Positions 8,737 to 20,679 of a stretch of 64,000 nt of DNA are shown here, piece after piece (the stretch's first letter is position 1; each line of letters begins with the position of its first letter). Under the pieces are notes generated by a model. That model saw only the letters and a program-made list of their open reading frames with translations. It made no database searches and was not told the DNA's origin. The position numbers were made by a program, and so were the translations under genes. Origin of the DNA: Tropicimonas sediminicola (GTDB lineage: Bacteria > Pseudomonadota > Alphaproteobacteria > Rhodobacterales > Rhodobacteraceae); the NCBI RefSeq assembly GCF_900188335.1, contig NZ_FZOY01000006.1:1-64000 (forward strand), written 5' to 3'.

Positions 8737-9132
8737 ATGGTGTCATCGGTTCACTGGAAGATCGCTGACATGCCACTCACCGCGCGGGACGAGACATTGA
8801 CCAAGGATCTCGACAGGTTTCGGCGCACCCATGCCGGGATCGACGCGCTCGTCTATCTCGACTTCAAGGCCGGGACCGTGCTGTGCGTGAGCGCGGCGGC
8901 GGATCATCCGCAGGAAGTCTTTGACGAATTGTGCGGGCTCTCCGCCGAAACCTTCACCGACCTTGCCCCCCGGACGACGCAGGCGACGGTGGCGACGCTG
9001 ACCGAAGTGCTGGTCTTGCAGCGCTCGTCCAAGGCGCCCGGCACAGCGTTATGCCTCGTTTTCGATCCCGAGATGCCGCTCGTGAGTGTGAAGGACCTGG
9101 GGCGACAGGCGCTGTCTCAGCTCGATCTGTGA
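8737..9132 (+). CDS. small protein, possible Roadblock/LC7 fold
   Basis: A 131-residue protein without signal peptide or membrane segment. The order of elements (an N-terminal helix, a GIDALVYLDFKAG hairpin, a helix PQEVFDELCG, an EVLVLQRS strand, an ALCLVFD strand, then a C-terminal amphipathic helix ending in LGRQALSQL) resembles Roadblock/LC7 proteins. That family includes MglB, which acts on the small GTPase MglA. The resemblance is by pattern only and needs a profile search. The ATG at 8737 has AAGGCAGG close upstream; an ATG at 8770 is the alternative. It follows the two GTPase genes by about 100 bp, so a role as a GTPase regulator or dimerisation partner is an inference from context. 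Confidence 0.55.
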   Translation: MVSSVHWKIADMPLTARDETLTKDLDRFRRTHAGIDALVYLDFKAGTVLCVSAAADHPQEVFDELCGLSAETFTDLAPRTTQATVATLTEVLVLQRSSKAPGTALCLVFDPEMPLVSVKDLGRQALSQLDL

Positions 9133-9175
9133 GCCGCAGAACCAGCCGAAACTGAACCGCGAGGGAGGATCGCTA

Positions 9176-9985
9176 ATGGAGAACCCGCAGGACATCGCCC
9201 GCAAGATCCGCCGCCTGTCCTCCGCCGGCGGACCGGGCGGCCACGGCCGCCAGTTGCGCGCCTTCGGCGACCGGAGCCTTTTGGCAACGCTGCTTCTGGA
9301 GATCGACGAGACGATCCTGCCGCGCGGGCTGCGGATCAGCAATGTCGCCGGAGACGAGATCAGTCTTTCCACGGCCAACCGTCGGTTGATGCGGGTCTCG
9401 GCCAGTGACGGGGCAGGGCGCGACGACGTGGCGATCGAACCGGACTCGCACGATCCGGACTCCCTGAACGCGCTGCTCGATCTGCTTGAGGGCTTCATTG
9501 ACGGCAGCGAAACGCTGCGCCTGCGGTCCGAAGCGCCCGGGAGCGTCACCTCCGGCATGATCGGGGTCTCCGCCCGCCGCCTGTCCGAAACCTGGGGCGC
9601 GCCGATGGACCCGCCGGAGACGCTTTCGCTTGCCGAGCAGCTCGACGCCGTTCTGATGGAACACCGCAGCGGGATCGTAGCCTGGCAGCGCCGGCAGGAC
9701 GGCCAGACCGATTGCGGCGGCGACGCGGGCTTCTATGACGACCTCGGGCCGCTCTCCGCGACCCTGGAGAAACGGGCTCTCAGGCTCTCGCAGACGCTCT
9801 CGGACCTCTCGCGCGAGCGCTGCCTCTTCACGCTCGATCACCACGGCGAGGCGGGGCTTGGCGTGATCCTCGCCGCGCTCGACGGCACCGTTCTTACTCT
9901 CCTTGTGAAACCCGAGGCACAGGCCCCACTGGCCTCAGCGCTGCGGGATCTGCTGCATGGCTGGCCCGCTGTCCAGGCTGCCTGA
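9176..9985 (+). CDS. uncharacterised protein at the end of the kinase-dynamin cluster
   Basis: A 269-residue soluble protein that I do not recognise. The N-terminal third is basic and Gly-rich (RRLSSAGGPGGHGRQ) and then has a strand-rich segment (LPRGLRISNVAGDEISL). The C-terminal quarter, from about residue 185, has a helix-strand pattern (LFTLDHHGEAGLGVILAAL, then LTLLVKPEAQ) that again could be Roadblock-like. No catalytic motif, signal peptide or membrane helix is visible. The gene starts 43 bp after the preceding one and has a good GAGGGAGG Shine-Dalgarno sequence. It appears to be the last member of the cluster, since metH follows after a 129-bp gap containing regulatory-looking sequence. 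Confidence 0.6.
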   Translation: MENPQDIARKIRRLSSAGGPGGHGRQLRAFGDRSLLATLLLEIDETILPRGLRISNVAGDEISLSTANRRLMRVSASDGAGRDDVAIEPDSHDPDSLNALLDLLEGFIDGSETLRLRSEAPGSVTSGMIGVSARRLSETWGAPMDPPETLSLAEQLDAVLMEHRSGIVAWQRRQDGQTDCGGDAGFYDDLGPLSATLEKRALRLSQTLSDLSRERCLFTLDHHGEAGLGVILAALDGTVLTLLVKPEAQAPLASALRDLLHGWPAVQAA

Positions 9986-10037
9986 CGCCACGGGACGGCA
10001 GAGATATGTGAATCCCATGCATGAAGATCTTGCTGAT

Positions 10038-10087
10038 TATGAATTTCATAAATGCGCCGGACTGCGTTAGAGGAGAGCGGTTCTCCT
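10038..10087 (+). promoter_or_regulatory. metH leader: near-palindrome and small hairpin
   Basis: At 10038-10050 is the odd palindrome TATGAATTTCATA, a plausible operator half-site pair. At 10071-10087 AGGAGA and TCTCCT pair around a five-base loop, 28 bases before the metH start. I could not match either to a named riboswitch or a known regulator site; the spacing does not fit MetR. A transcription start map or comparison of metH leaders in relatives would decide. Confidence 0.35.
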
Positions 10088-10114
10088 ATCCCTGACTCGA
10101 GCCCGTAGCCTGAA

Positions 10115-13879
<3,765 letters not shown>

Positions 13880-13963
13880 TCCGCGCCTCAGGTTTCTTCT
13901 TGGCAAAAATACCCCGATCCCGCCGCGTGCCCGTGAGCGCGGGCGGAGATCGACGCACGCACT

Positions 13964-13986
13964 GCCGGGGCCAAGCAGGCCCCGGC
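13964..13986 (+). terminator. hairpin between convergent metH and ppc
   Basis: GCCGGGGCC and GGCCCCGGC pair perfectly around the loop AAGCA, ten bases before the ppc stop. There is no T-tract on either side, so termination strength is uncertain, but the position between two convergent 3' ends fits a shared terminator. Confidence 0.45.
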
Positions 13987-13995
13987 GCCACCGGC

Positions 13996-16740
13996 TCAAC
14001 CGGTATTGCGCAGGCCGGAGGCCACGCCGTTGATCGACAGCAGGATCCCGCGCCGGGTCCGCTCGGAGATCTCGTCGGAACTGGCCATCCGGACCTTCTT
14101 GAGCAGTTCGACCTGCATGTGGTTCAGCGGGTCGAGATAAGGTGTGCGGTGGCGCAGACGCGCCTTCGCTTCGCCGGAGCGCTTGCGTTCCACCGGCGAG
14201 GTGCCGGTGATCATCTCCAGCGCCCGCACGGTTGCCTCCCACTCGGCGCTGATACGGCCGAAGATCCGGTCCCGGATTTCCTTGTCCTCGCAGAGATCGG
14301 CATATTGCGCGGCCATGGCGAGGTCGCTCTTGCCGATCATCAGGTCGATCTTGGAGACCATGGCGTGGAAGAACGGCCAGGCATCGTAGAGCGCGGCCAG
14401 CTTCTCGCCCTCGGGATCCTCGTTCTCGGCACACCAGGCCGCGACCGCGGAGCCGAAGCCGTACCAGGCCGGCAGCATGATCCGGCACTGCGCCCAGGAG
14501 AACACCCAGGGGATCGCGCGCAGCGAGGTGATCTCACGGGTTTTGGAGCGCGAGGCGGGCCGCGAACCGATGTTGAGCGAGGCGATCTCGTTGATCACGG
14601 TGGAGGACCAGAAGAACTCCTCGAAGCCCTCCGTCTCGAAGACAAGGCTGCGATAGGCCCGGAAGGCATGGTCGGACATGGCATCCATGATCGCCGAATA
14701 CTCGCCGAGCGCGCTCTCCGCTTCGGGCATGAGCGTCGCCTCGAGCGTCGCGGAGACCAGCGTCTCGAGATGGGCATAGCCGATCTCGGCATGGGAATAG
14801 CGCGAGGAGATGACCTCGCCCTGTTCGGTCAGGCGGATCTGGCCGGCGACGGCGCCCGGCGGCTGCGCAACGATCGCTTCGCGGGTCGGGCCGCCCCCGC
14901 GGCCAATGGAGCCGCCGCGGCCATGGAACAGCCGCAGCCGGATCTTCTCCTCGCGGAACAGCTCGACCAGCGCCCGCTCGGCCTTGAACAATTCCCAGTT
15001 GGAGGTGACGAGGCCGCCGTCCTTGTTGCTGTCGGAATAGCCGAGCATGATCTCCTGCTCGTCCTTCTGGGCGGTGACGATGCGGCGGTACTCGGGCGTG
15101 TCGAACAACGCGCGCATGATGCCGGGGCCATTGCGAAGGTCGGCGATGGTCTCGAACAGCGGCACGATGGCGATCGAGCACTTGCCATCGAGCGTCAGCA
15201 GCCCGGCTTCCTTCAGCAGGACGCAGAGCTCCAGAACGTCGGACACGGATTGCGCGTTGGAGATGATCGAGGTGACGATGGCCCGCGGGCCGAACCGGTC
15301 GACGATCTCCTTGGCGGCGCGGAACACCGCCAGCTCTCCCGCCGTCTTTTCCGAGTATTCCCAGTAGGGGCGGAGCAGGGCGCGCGGCGAGGTCAGCTCC
15401 TTGCGCAGGATCTCCTGGCGGGCGGCCTCGTTCATGCCGAGATAGTCGGTGCCCGGCGCGATGGCTTCCAGCAGCTCGGCTACGGTCGCCTCGTGCACCG
15501 AGGAGTTCTGGCGCAGGTCGACGCTGGCCAGATGAAAGCCGAAGCTGCGCACCTTGCGCCGCAGATCGAGGATCCGGCCATCGGCAATCGCGAAAGCCTG
15601 GTGAGAGCGCAGCGACCGGTCGATCACGTCGAGATCGCGCAGCAGCTCCTCGGATCGACCATAAGGCGCGCCCTTTGCGGTGTGCAACGGCGCCGGGTTC
15701 TCCGGGTCGATCTCCGCAAGCGTCGCGGCAAGCCGGGCATAGATGCCGATCAGCGCACGGCGGTAGGGCTCGTCCAGCCGGTGCTCCGAGGTGTCGGGCG
15801 AGATGTCGGCCAGTTCCTGAAGGTCCTGGTTCACCCGCACCACGCGGGTCGACATCGACAGTTCCCGACCGAGCAGGTGCACTTCCTCGAGGTAGTGGCG
15901 CAGGGCGTGGCCGGCCTGCATCCGGAACACCTCGCGCAGGATCGTGTCGGTCACAAAGGGGTTGCCGTCGCGGTCACCGCCGATCCAGGTGCCGACGCGC
16001 AGGAAGGCCGGGAAATCCTGGCCGAAGCTCGCCTTGCCCAGCGACTTCAGCAGCGTCTCCTGCAGCTTGGGCACCGCCTGGAAAAAGGTGTGGTCGTAGT
16101 AGGTGAGGCTGTTCTTGATCTCGTCGGTGACGCTCAGCTTGCTGCGGCGGAGCAGGTGGGTCTGCCACAGGGTCTCGATCTCGCGCTCGATGCCGCGCTC
16201 GATCTCGGTGACGTCGAGCCCGACCTTGCGGGCACGGGTGCGCTCGTCGAGCATCTTGGAGATGGCGAACTCCGCCCGCATCGTGCTCTGACGGCGGATC
16301 TCGGTCGGGTGGGCGGTGAGGATCGGGCTGACCAGCGCGTCCTTGAAAAAGGCGACCAGCTGGCTGTCGCTGAAACCGGCTTCCCGCGCCGCCTCGATCG
16401 CGTCCGGCAGGGCGTGGCCCGAGGCCTTGCGGTGATCGAGCAGGATCTGCTCGTCCTGGGCGATGTTCAGCAGGTGCAGGAAATAGGTGAAGGCCCGCAG
16501 CACGTGGAAGGTGAGATCCTCCGGCATGGCCGCAATGGTGTCGTGCAGCCGTCTCAGCGCGGATTCATCGCCGGTGCGGTGCAGTTCCACCGAGGCGCGG
16601 CGGATCTCCTCGACCGTGTCGAAGGCGAGACCGCCCTCCTGCGTGTGGAGGATGTTGCCGAGGATCCGGCCAAGAAAGCGGATCGCCTCGTCTTCCTCGT
16701 CGGCAAGAGAGAAATGGATGTCATCCGGTTGCTTCGTCAC
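13996..16740 (-). CDS. ppc: phosphoenolpyruvate carboxylase
   Basis: A 914-residue PEP carboxylase that fixes bicarbonate onto PEP to make oxaloacetate, replenishing the TCA cycle. Length fits the family (about 880-930). The catalytic-histidine motif LTAHPTEIRRQS has H144. The glycine-rich FHGRGGSIGRGGG loop lies around 600-615, and the C-terminus NGVASGLRNTG has the family's typical NGIAAGLRNTG-type end. The 5' side faces a 304-bp gap toward the cytochrome gene. It is transcribed alone as far as can be seen. Confidence 0.97.
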   Translation of the reverse strand: MTKQPDDIHFSLADEEDEAIRFLGRILGNILHTQEGGLAFDTVEEIRRASVELHRTGDESALRRLHDTIAAMPEDLTFHVLRAFTYFLHLLNIAQDEQILLDHRKASGHALPDAIEAAREAGFSDSQLVAFFKDALVSPILTAHPTEIRRQSTMRAEFAISKMLDERTRARKVGLDVTEIERGIEREIETLWQTHLLRRSKLSVTDEIKNSLTYYDHTFFQAVPKLQETLLKSLGKASFGQDFPAFLRVGTWIGGDRDGNPFVTDTILREVFRMQAGHALRHYLEEVHLLGRELSMSTRVVRVNQDLQELADISPDTSEHRLDEPYRRALIGIYARLAATLAEIDPENPAPLHTAKGAPYGRSEELLRDLDVIDRSLRSHQAFAIADGRILDLRRKVRSFGFHLASVDLRQNSSVHEATVAELLEAIAPGTDYLGMNEAARQEILRKELTSPRALLRPYWEYSEKTAGELAVFRAAKEIVDRFGPRAIVTSIISNAQSVSDVLELCVLLKEAGLLTLDGKCSIAIVPLFETIADLRNGPGIMRALFDTPEYRRIVTAQKDEQEIMLGYSDSNKDGGLVTSNWELFKAERALVELFREEKIRLRLFHGRGGSIGRGGGPTREAIVAQPPGAVAGQIRLTEQGEVISSRYSHAEIGYAHLETLVSATLEATLMPEAESALGEYSAIMDAMSDHAFRAYRSLVFETEGFEEFFWSSTVINEIASLNIGSRPASRSKTREITSLRAIPWVFSWAQCRIMLPAWYGFGSAVAAWCAENEDPEGEKLAALYDAWPFFHAMVSKIDLMIGKSDLAMAAQYADLCEDKEIRDRIFGRISAEWEATVRALEMITGTSPVERKRSGEAKARLRHRTPYLDPLNHMQVELLKKVRMASSDEISERTRRGILLSINGVASGLRNTG

Positions 16741-17044
16741 GCCTGTGCTCCCGTCCGAGTGTTAGCGGCATCATGGCGCGACTTGTACAGCACCACGCGG
16801 GGCATTCAATGCAGACCGTGTCGCAGGGGCGGTCGGCGGCGCGAGATGCGTACAAACCGTCGGGGCCGCGACCACAAGCACGCGGCCCCGGGACGGTATG
16901 CCCGTTTTTTAGGCGGTTGGGTCGCGGTGCAGGCAGGGAGCGGCAGTCTGGACGATCGGTCGCGGCCTGCGCGCCGGGCGCGTCATGGCGCTGTCATGGA
17001 GCGGGGACTAGCTGGCGGCAGGTTTTCCACGCGAGGACAGAGCG
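16741..17044. other. 304-bp divergent intergenic region between ppc and the cytochrome gene
   Basis: No credible gene is seen here. It should hold the promoters of ppc (minus) and the cytochrome c gene (plus). The only strong structure is the hairpin and T-tract described at 16861-16910. I found no FNR-type TTGAT-N4-ATCAA box. Confidence 0.5.
16861..16910 (+). terminator. orphan hairpin followed by a T-tract
   Basis: CGGGGCCGCG (16861-16870) pairs perfectly with CGCGGCCCCG (16881-16890) around a ten-base loop. A second small stem, CGGG (16889-16892) with CCCG (16901-16904), leads straight into six T residues (16905-16910). Together these look like an intrinsic terminator on the plus strand, but no plus-strand gene ends here. 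It may end a short RNA divergent from ppc, or act in the leader of the cytochrome gene. Confidence 0.4.
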
Positions 17045-17347
17045 ATGCCGAGCCTTCTTCACGCCCGAGCGCGTCCCGTTGCCATTCTCTGGTTGCTGGT
17101 GGAGGGGCTGTCGCCTGCAGCGGCACAGGACGCGGAAACGTTGCTTGGGCAGGCGATCTACGCCGAGAATTGCGTCGAATGCCACATGGAAGACGCGGGC
17201 GGCGACGACATTGCGCCGGAGATCGCAGGCATTCCCCGCAACAACATCCGCCGCGCAATGGGTGGGCTGGAGGGGATGCCGGAATTCGAGCTGACCGCCG
17301 AGGAAGTCGCTGCCGTTCACGCCTACCTGCGCACCCTCGACGACTAG
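17045..17347 (+). CDS. small secreted c-type cytochrome
   Basis: A 100-residue protein with an N-terminal signal sequence (hydrophobic stretch about 10-22, cleavage probably after AAAQ), one heme-attachment motif CVECH and a downstream methionine (GGLEGMPEF) that can be the sixth ligand, as in class I cytochromes c. It is periplasmic and should carry electrons; its partner is unknown. The start has GAGGA ten bases upstream. Its 3' end is only 15 bp from the convergent imelysin-like gene. Confidence 0.85.
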   Translation: MPSLLHARARPVAILWLLVEGLSPAAAQDAETLLGQAIYAENCVECHMEDAGGDDIAPEIAGIPRNNIRRAMGGLEGMPEFELTAEEVAAVHAYLRTLDD

Positions 17348-17362
17348 AGCGGACGCGGCGGG

Positions 17363-18478
17363 TCAGTCTCCGTCGGCCGCGCTGAAGCCGGTCTCCACCC
17401 CGAGGTTCGGGCCAAGGTTCTTGGCCATCTCGAGCTGGAGGTGGCGCACCTTGGTCTGCATCGCCTCCACCCGGACGCGGCTGGTCGGTTCCTGCACTGC
17501 CTCGGAGATCGGCTGCTCGATGGCCGCGAGCCGTCCCTCGGTCTGCTCGAAGACCTCGAGGATCCAGCCGCGGTCGGTCTCCCGCACGTCGCCGGCAAAG
17601 CCCAGCCGGACCATCTCGGCCAGCCCGTGGATCTGGGCGAGGATGATCTCGTTGCTCAGCCCGGACCGCCAGGCCTCGGCCTGGTCCGGGAAGGGGCGGT
17701 CGAAGGTGCCGAGCGGCCGGCCCAGCCGCGACTCGGCGACCCGGGTCAGGCCGAAGTCGACGGCGGTGTAGAGCGTCTTGGTGAATTCCTCGGGCGAGAG
17801 GTAGACCGGGTTGTCCGGCCCGGCGGCGTTCGCCAGGTCGGCCCAGCCGTTCTCGGCGAACCAGGCGTCGTAGAGCGCGCCGCCGAGGTCCTCCATGTAG
17901 AGGCTGATGCCGACGATGGCCGGGCAGGCCTCCATGTCGGTATAGAGCAACCGCTCGATAGCCGGCAGGCCCTGGGTCGCGGCGGAGCCCTGGGCGATGG
18001 TCGCGGGATCGGCCAGGTCTTCGGGCGGCAGGGCCTCGAGCGCCTTCAGCCCGCGCCCCACGAAATCCTTCTTGTCGGGCCAGAAGTTCACCGTCAGCGC
18101 GGCACCGAGTTGTTCAACCGGGCCGAACTGGTAGCTGTCGAGCGGCGCCCAGGCCAGCCAGGCGTCGCGGAGGGCCGCCTTGATCTCGGCCGCGTCGGCG
18201 GTGCCGGCGCAATGGGCGGACGCGGTTTCGGCCAGCCCGGCGCTGGCCTCCCGGAAGGCGCCGAACTGGCGCTCCAGCACGGCCAGTGAACGCCGGCGCA
18301 GAGCGTCATGGTCCACCTCGCCCCGTCCCGGCGCCCAGTAGGGAAGGCCTAGTTCCTCGTTGAAGGAATCCAGCCGGCCGACACCGTCCTGGGCCGGCGG
18401 CGCGGATTGCGCTGCGGCGGGCACGGCCAGGAGGCCTTGCGCGAGGACGAGGGCGGCAAGAAACGGTTTGCGGAACAT
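17363..18478 (-). CDS. imelysin-family periplasmic protein
   Basis: A 371-residue exported protein of the imelysin (peptidase M75/IrpA) family, whose members are mostly iron-linked binding proteins rather than proven peptidases. It has a clear signal peptide (MFRKPFLAALVLAQGLL, cleaved near AAAQ). Family features are a DAWLAWAPLDSYQFGP segment and a GLPAIERLLY segment at the place of the usual GxHxxE motif; here the His is replaced by Pro. The start at 18478 follows GGAGA; a longer frame to 18535 lacks support. It lies downstream of phoX on the same strand but is separated by a terminator, so it is probably transcribed separately. Confidence 0.8.
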   Translation of the reverse strand: MFRKPFLAALVLAQGLLAVPAAAQSAPPAQDGVGRLDSFNEELGLPYWAPGRGEVDHDALRRRSLAVLERQFGAFREASAGLAETASAHCAGTADAAEIKAALRDAWLAWAPLDSYQFGPVEQLGAALTVNFWPDKKDFVGRGLKALEALPPEDLADPATIAQGSAATQGLPAIERLLYTDMEACPAIVGISLYMEDLGGALYDAWFAENGWADLANAAGPDNPVYLSPEEFTKTLYTAVDFGLTRVAESRLGRPLGTFDRPFPDQAEAWRSGLSNEIILAQIHGLAEMVRLGFAGDVRETDRGWILEVFEQTEGRLAAIEQPISEAVQEPTSRVRVEAMQTKVRHLQLEMAKNLGPNLGVETGFSAADGD

Positions 18479-18680
18479 CGGCGAGTCTCCGGAGGAGGGC
18501 AGGGAGTGGGGACCGGGCTGGACCCGCGGCGGCATCGGCGCCCGGGCCTGGCTGCGGGATCATGCCAAGGCGGGGCGATGCCGGCAAGGGCAGGGCGTGT
18601 CACGTGTGAGTGACGGGCGTCTTCGTCACGGAAGGGGCGCCCCGGGAATACCCCGGCACCATCAAGGCTCGGAAAAGCGA

Positions 18681-18704
18681 AAGGAGGCGGCGGGCCGCCT
18701 CCTT
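18681..18704 (-). terminator. probable terminator of the phoX-like gene
   Basis: AAGGAGGCGGC and GCCGCCTCCTT form an 11-bp inverted repeat 23 bases past the phoX-like stop. On the minus strand it is followed by a moderately T-rich TCGCTTTTCC. It should separate phoX from the imelysin gene. Confidence 0.6.
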
Positions 18705-18726
18705 CGATATCTTGCGCCGGGCGCGA

Positions 18727-20304
18727 TCAGCTCTGGCTGTCGCGGTTCCAGAGCCAGATGACGTTGTTCTCGTGGTTGCCGGAATCCTCGCCGATCACGA
18801 CCTGACCGTTGGCGCGGACCAGGATGTTGTCGGGGTTGGCGACCGAGTCCATCGGGCAGGCATTCGCCTCGGCGTCCTTGTCGTAGCCGTAGCCCGCGAC
18901 GACCGGCACCATCATGGAGACGTCGTAGTTGGCGTCGAGCTCCATCTCGTAGACCACGCCGCAGATGTTCTCGGCCACATCGATGGCGCCTTCACCGTCG
19001 GACATCGCCTTGGAGACGTCGGACATCGCCATGTACATGTACGGCACCGAGCCATCCTTGGCAGCGTCGTAGTTGATGTTCACGCCTTCCATCTTGTTGA
19101 ACTCGCCGGTCGCACCCAGGGCGACGGCGGCGCGGCGCGATTCCAGGAAGGCGACGCGCGCATCGGCGGCCTCGCCAGCGGCAAAGGCAGCGACTTCCTC
19201 GTCGGTGATGTAGTTGGTCTCGCCGGGGACGTGATCGTCCAGGCCGATGCCGTCGTACTCGGCGACCCAGGCAGCGATCTCGTCGTTGGAGGCGTGGCCC
19301 AGCTCGATCCACTCGATGCCGAAGCCGGTGGTGGCGGCATCGGCCTGCGCACCGGCCTGCTGCGTCACCTTGGCGGCGTAGAGCGTGCCGGCGGACAGGT
19401 CGTTCTCGGCATCGGCGACGAACTTGAAGAACACGACGCTGGAGCCGTCATCCGAGAGGTAGACGGTCTTGTTGTCGGGCATGACAACGGCGTTCTCGTG
19501 GCTGAAGCGGCCGAGGGCCATGTGCTTGACCGGGGTCGCGGCGCCGGCGGGATCGGTGATCTCGACGATGTAGCCGTAGTCGTAGGGGTTCGGATACTTG
19601 CCCTCGCCGAGGTAGTTGGCGAGCACCTGGTTGTCCTCGATGTACTTGTACTCGGGGTTGTTCCAGTCGACCGTGTCGTCGAAGTACAGCTCTTCGGAGG
19701 TCAGCGGGGTGCCCCAGGGTGACAGCGTGCCGAAGCAGTTCACCCAGGTGCCGTCCACGGCGGAGAAGTCGACCATGATCAGGTCCGACTTGTCGACCGA
19801 CCAGGTGCCGTCCTCGGCGCGCATGATCTTGGCGCGGGACATGCCGCCGGGGCGGTTTTCCCAGTTGGTGAACAGGTAGCCTTCGTTGTCGGCGGTCGGG
19901 ACATAGGCGTTGAAGTCGGGGTCGTTGGAGACCAGCAGGTCTTCGCCGGCCAGCGACTTGATCACACCGACGATGCCCTCGTCACCTTCCTGCAGCAGGA
20001 CCTGGTAATCGCCCAGCGAGGAGCGCACGACCTTCTTGTCGGCGTCTTCGGTGGTCGGCTCCATCGCGGCGGCATCCCAATCGGCGTTGGCGATCACGCC
20101 GACGGCGGCCTTCGCGAATTCGTTGCCGATTTCCTTGTTCGGGTGCTGGATGTTGAAGAACAGGTCCGAGCCGACCTCGAACAGGCCGGTGACCTCGGCA
20201 TCGAGCGGAACGGTGGCCAGACGCTTCATGGATTCGGCGTGGGCGGGAACGGCGAGCACGGTGGTGCTCAGCAGAATCGCCGCGAGGGATTTTTTCTGGG
20301 ACAT
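18727..20304 (-). CDS. phoX: PhoX-like (DUF839) alkaline phosphatase, exported
   Basis: A 525-residue secreted protein of the PhoX/DUF839 family, calcium/iron-dependent phosphomonoesterases that release phosphate from organic esters. It has a signal peptide (LAAILLSTTVLAVPAHA) of Sec type, with no twin-arginine, whereas classic PhoX is Tat-exported. Family signatures are NIQHPNKE, the Cys-containing NCFGTLSPWGTPLTSEE (NCxGxxTPWGTxLTxEE in PhoX) and GRFSHENA. It is somewhat shorter than typical PhoX. A Pho box about 65 bp upstream of the ATG argues for PhoB control and supports the function. A less specific PhoX-family esterase remains possible. Confidence 0.8.
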   Translation of the reverse strand: MSQKKSLAAILLSTTVLAVPAHAESMKRLATVPLDAEVTGLFEVGSDLFFNIQHPNKEIGNEFAKAAVGVIANADWDAAAMEPTTEDADKKVVRSSLGDYQVLLQEGDEGIVGVIKSLAGEDLLVSNDPDFNAYVPTADNEGYLFTNWENRPGGMSRAKIMRAEDGTWSVDKSDLIMVDFSAVDGTWVNCFGTLSPWGTPLTSEELYFDDTVDWNNPEYKYIEDNQVLANYLGEGKYPNPYDYGYIVEITDPAGAATPVKHMALGRFSHENAVVMPDNKTVYLSDDGSSVVFFKFVADAENDLSAGTLYAAKVTQQAGAQADAATTGFGIEWIELGHASNDEIAAWVAEYDGIGLDDHVPGETNYITDEEVAAFAAGEAADARVAFLESRRAAVALGATGEFNKMEGVNINYDAAKDGSVPYMYMAMSDVSKAMSDGEGAIDVAENICGVVYEMELDANYDVSMMVPVVAGYGYDKDAEANACPMDSVANPDNILVRANGQVVIGEDSGNHENNVIWLWNRDSQS

Positions 20305-20368
20305 GGGTTTTCCTTGGTATCAACCTGGGGTCTGCCGGCAGTCGGCTCGCGGTTCATAGGAAACTTCC

Positions 20369-20386
20369 GTGACGCTCTTGTAACAC
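20369..20386 (-). promoter_or_regulatory. Pho box upstream of the phoX-like gene
   Basis: On the minus strand two seven-base units, GTGTTAC and GCGTCAC, are spaced by four bases (11-bp period), matching the PhoB consensus CTGTCAT-N4-CTGTCAT. A weaker third unit may follow. It lies about 65 bp before the phoX start, and the pattern is the same as in front of pstS (51888-51916). Confidence 0.75.
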
Positions 20387-20589
20387 ACGCGTGATCAAAT
20401 GCGATTTCGTCGAGCGGATGCCGGCGCATCCCTGATTTCACGGCGCGCGCGCCCATCCGGCCTTTCGATCCGCGGACTGCCGGACGAGACGAGCGGGCGA
20501 CCGGAGCACCTGCAATCGCCCGCCTCGGCGAAGCGCCCGGGGGCGCAGCGCGCCGGGCGGAAAAGTCGTCAATCTGATCAGGTGGATAG

Positions 20590-20679
20590 TGGCGGAGAGA
20601 CAGGGATTCGAACCCTGGGTGGGCTTGCACCCACAACGGTTTTCGAGACCGCCCCGTTCGACCACTCCGGCACCTCTCC
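20590..20679 (-). tRNA. tRNA-Ser, anticodon CGA
   Basis: A 90-nt class II tRNA on the minus strand. The acceptor arm GGAGAGG pairs with TCTCTCC (one G-U), followed by discriminator G and an encoded CCA. The anticodon loop CTCGAAA gives CGA, which reads the serine codon UCG. It has a long variable arm (TGGGTGCAAGCCCA) and the T-loop GTTCGAATC. All tRNA landmarks are present. Confidence 0.96.

Noticed and set aside
9986-10114. SAM, SAH or cobalamin riboswitch in front of metH
   Set aside because: The gap is short and none of the conserved cores I know for these classes could be found; only a simple hairpin is present.
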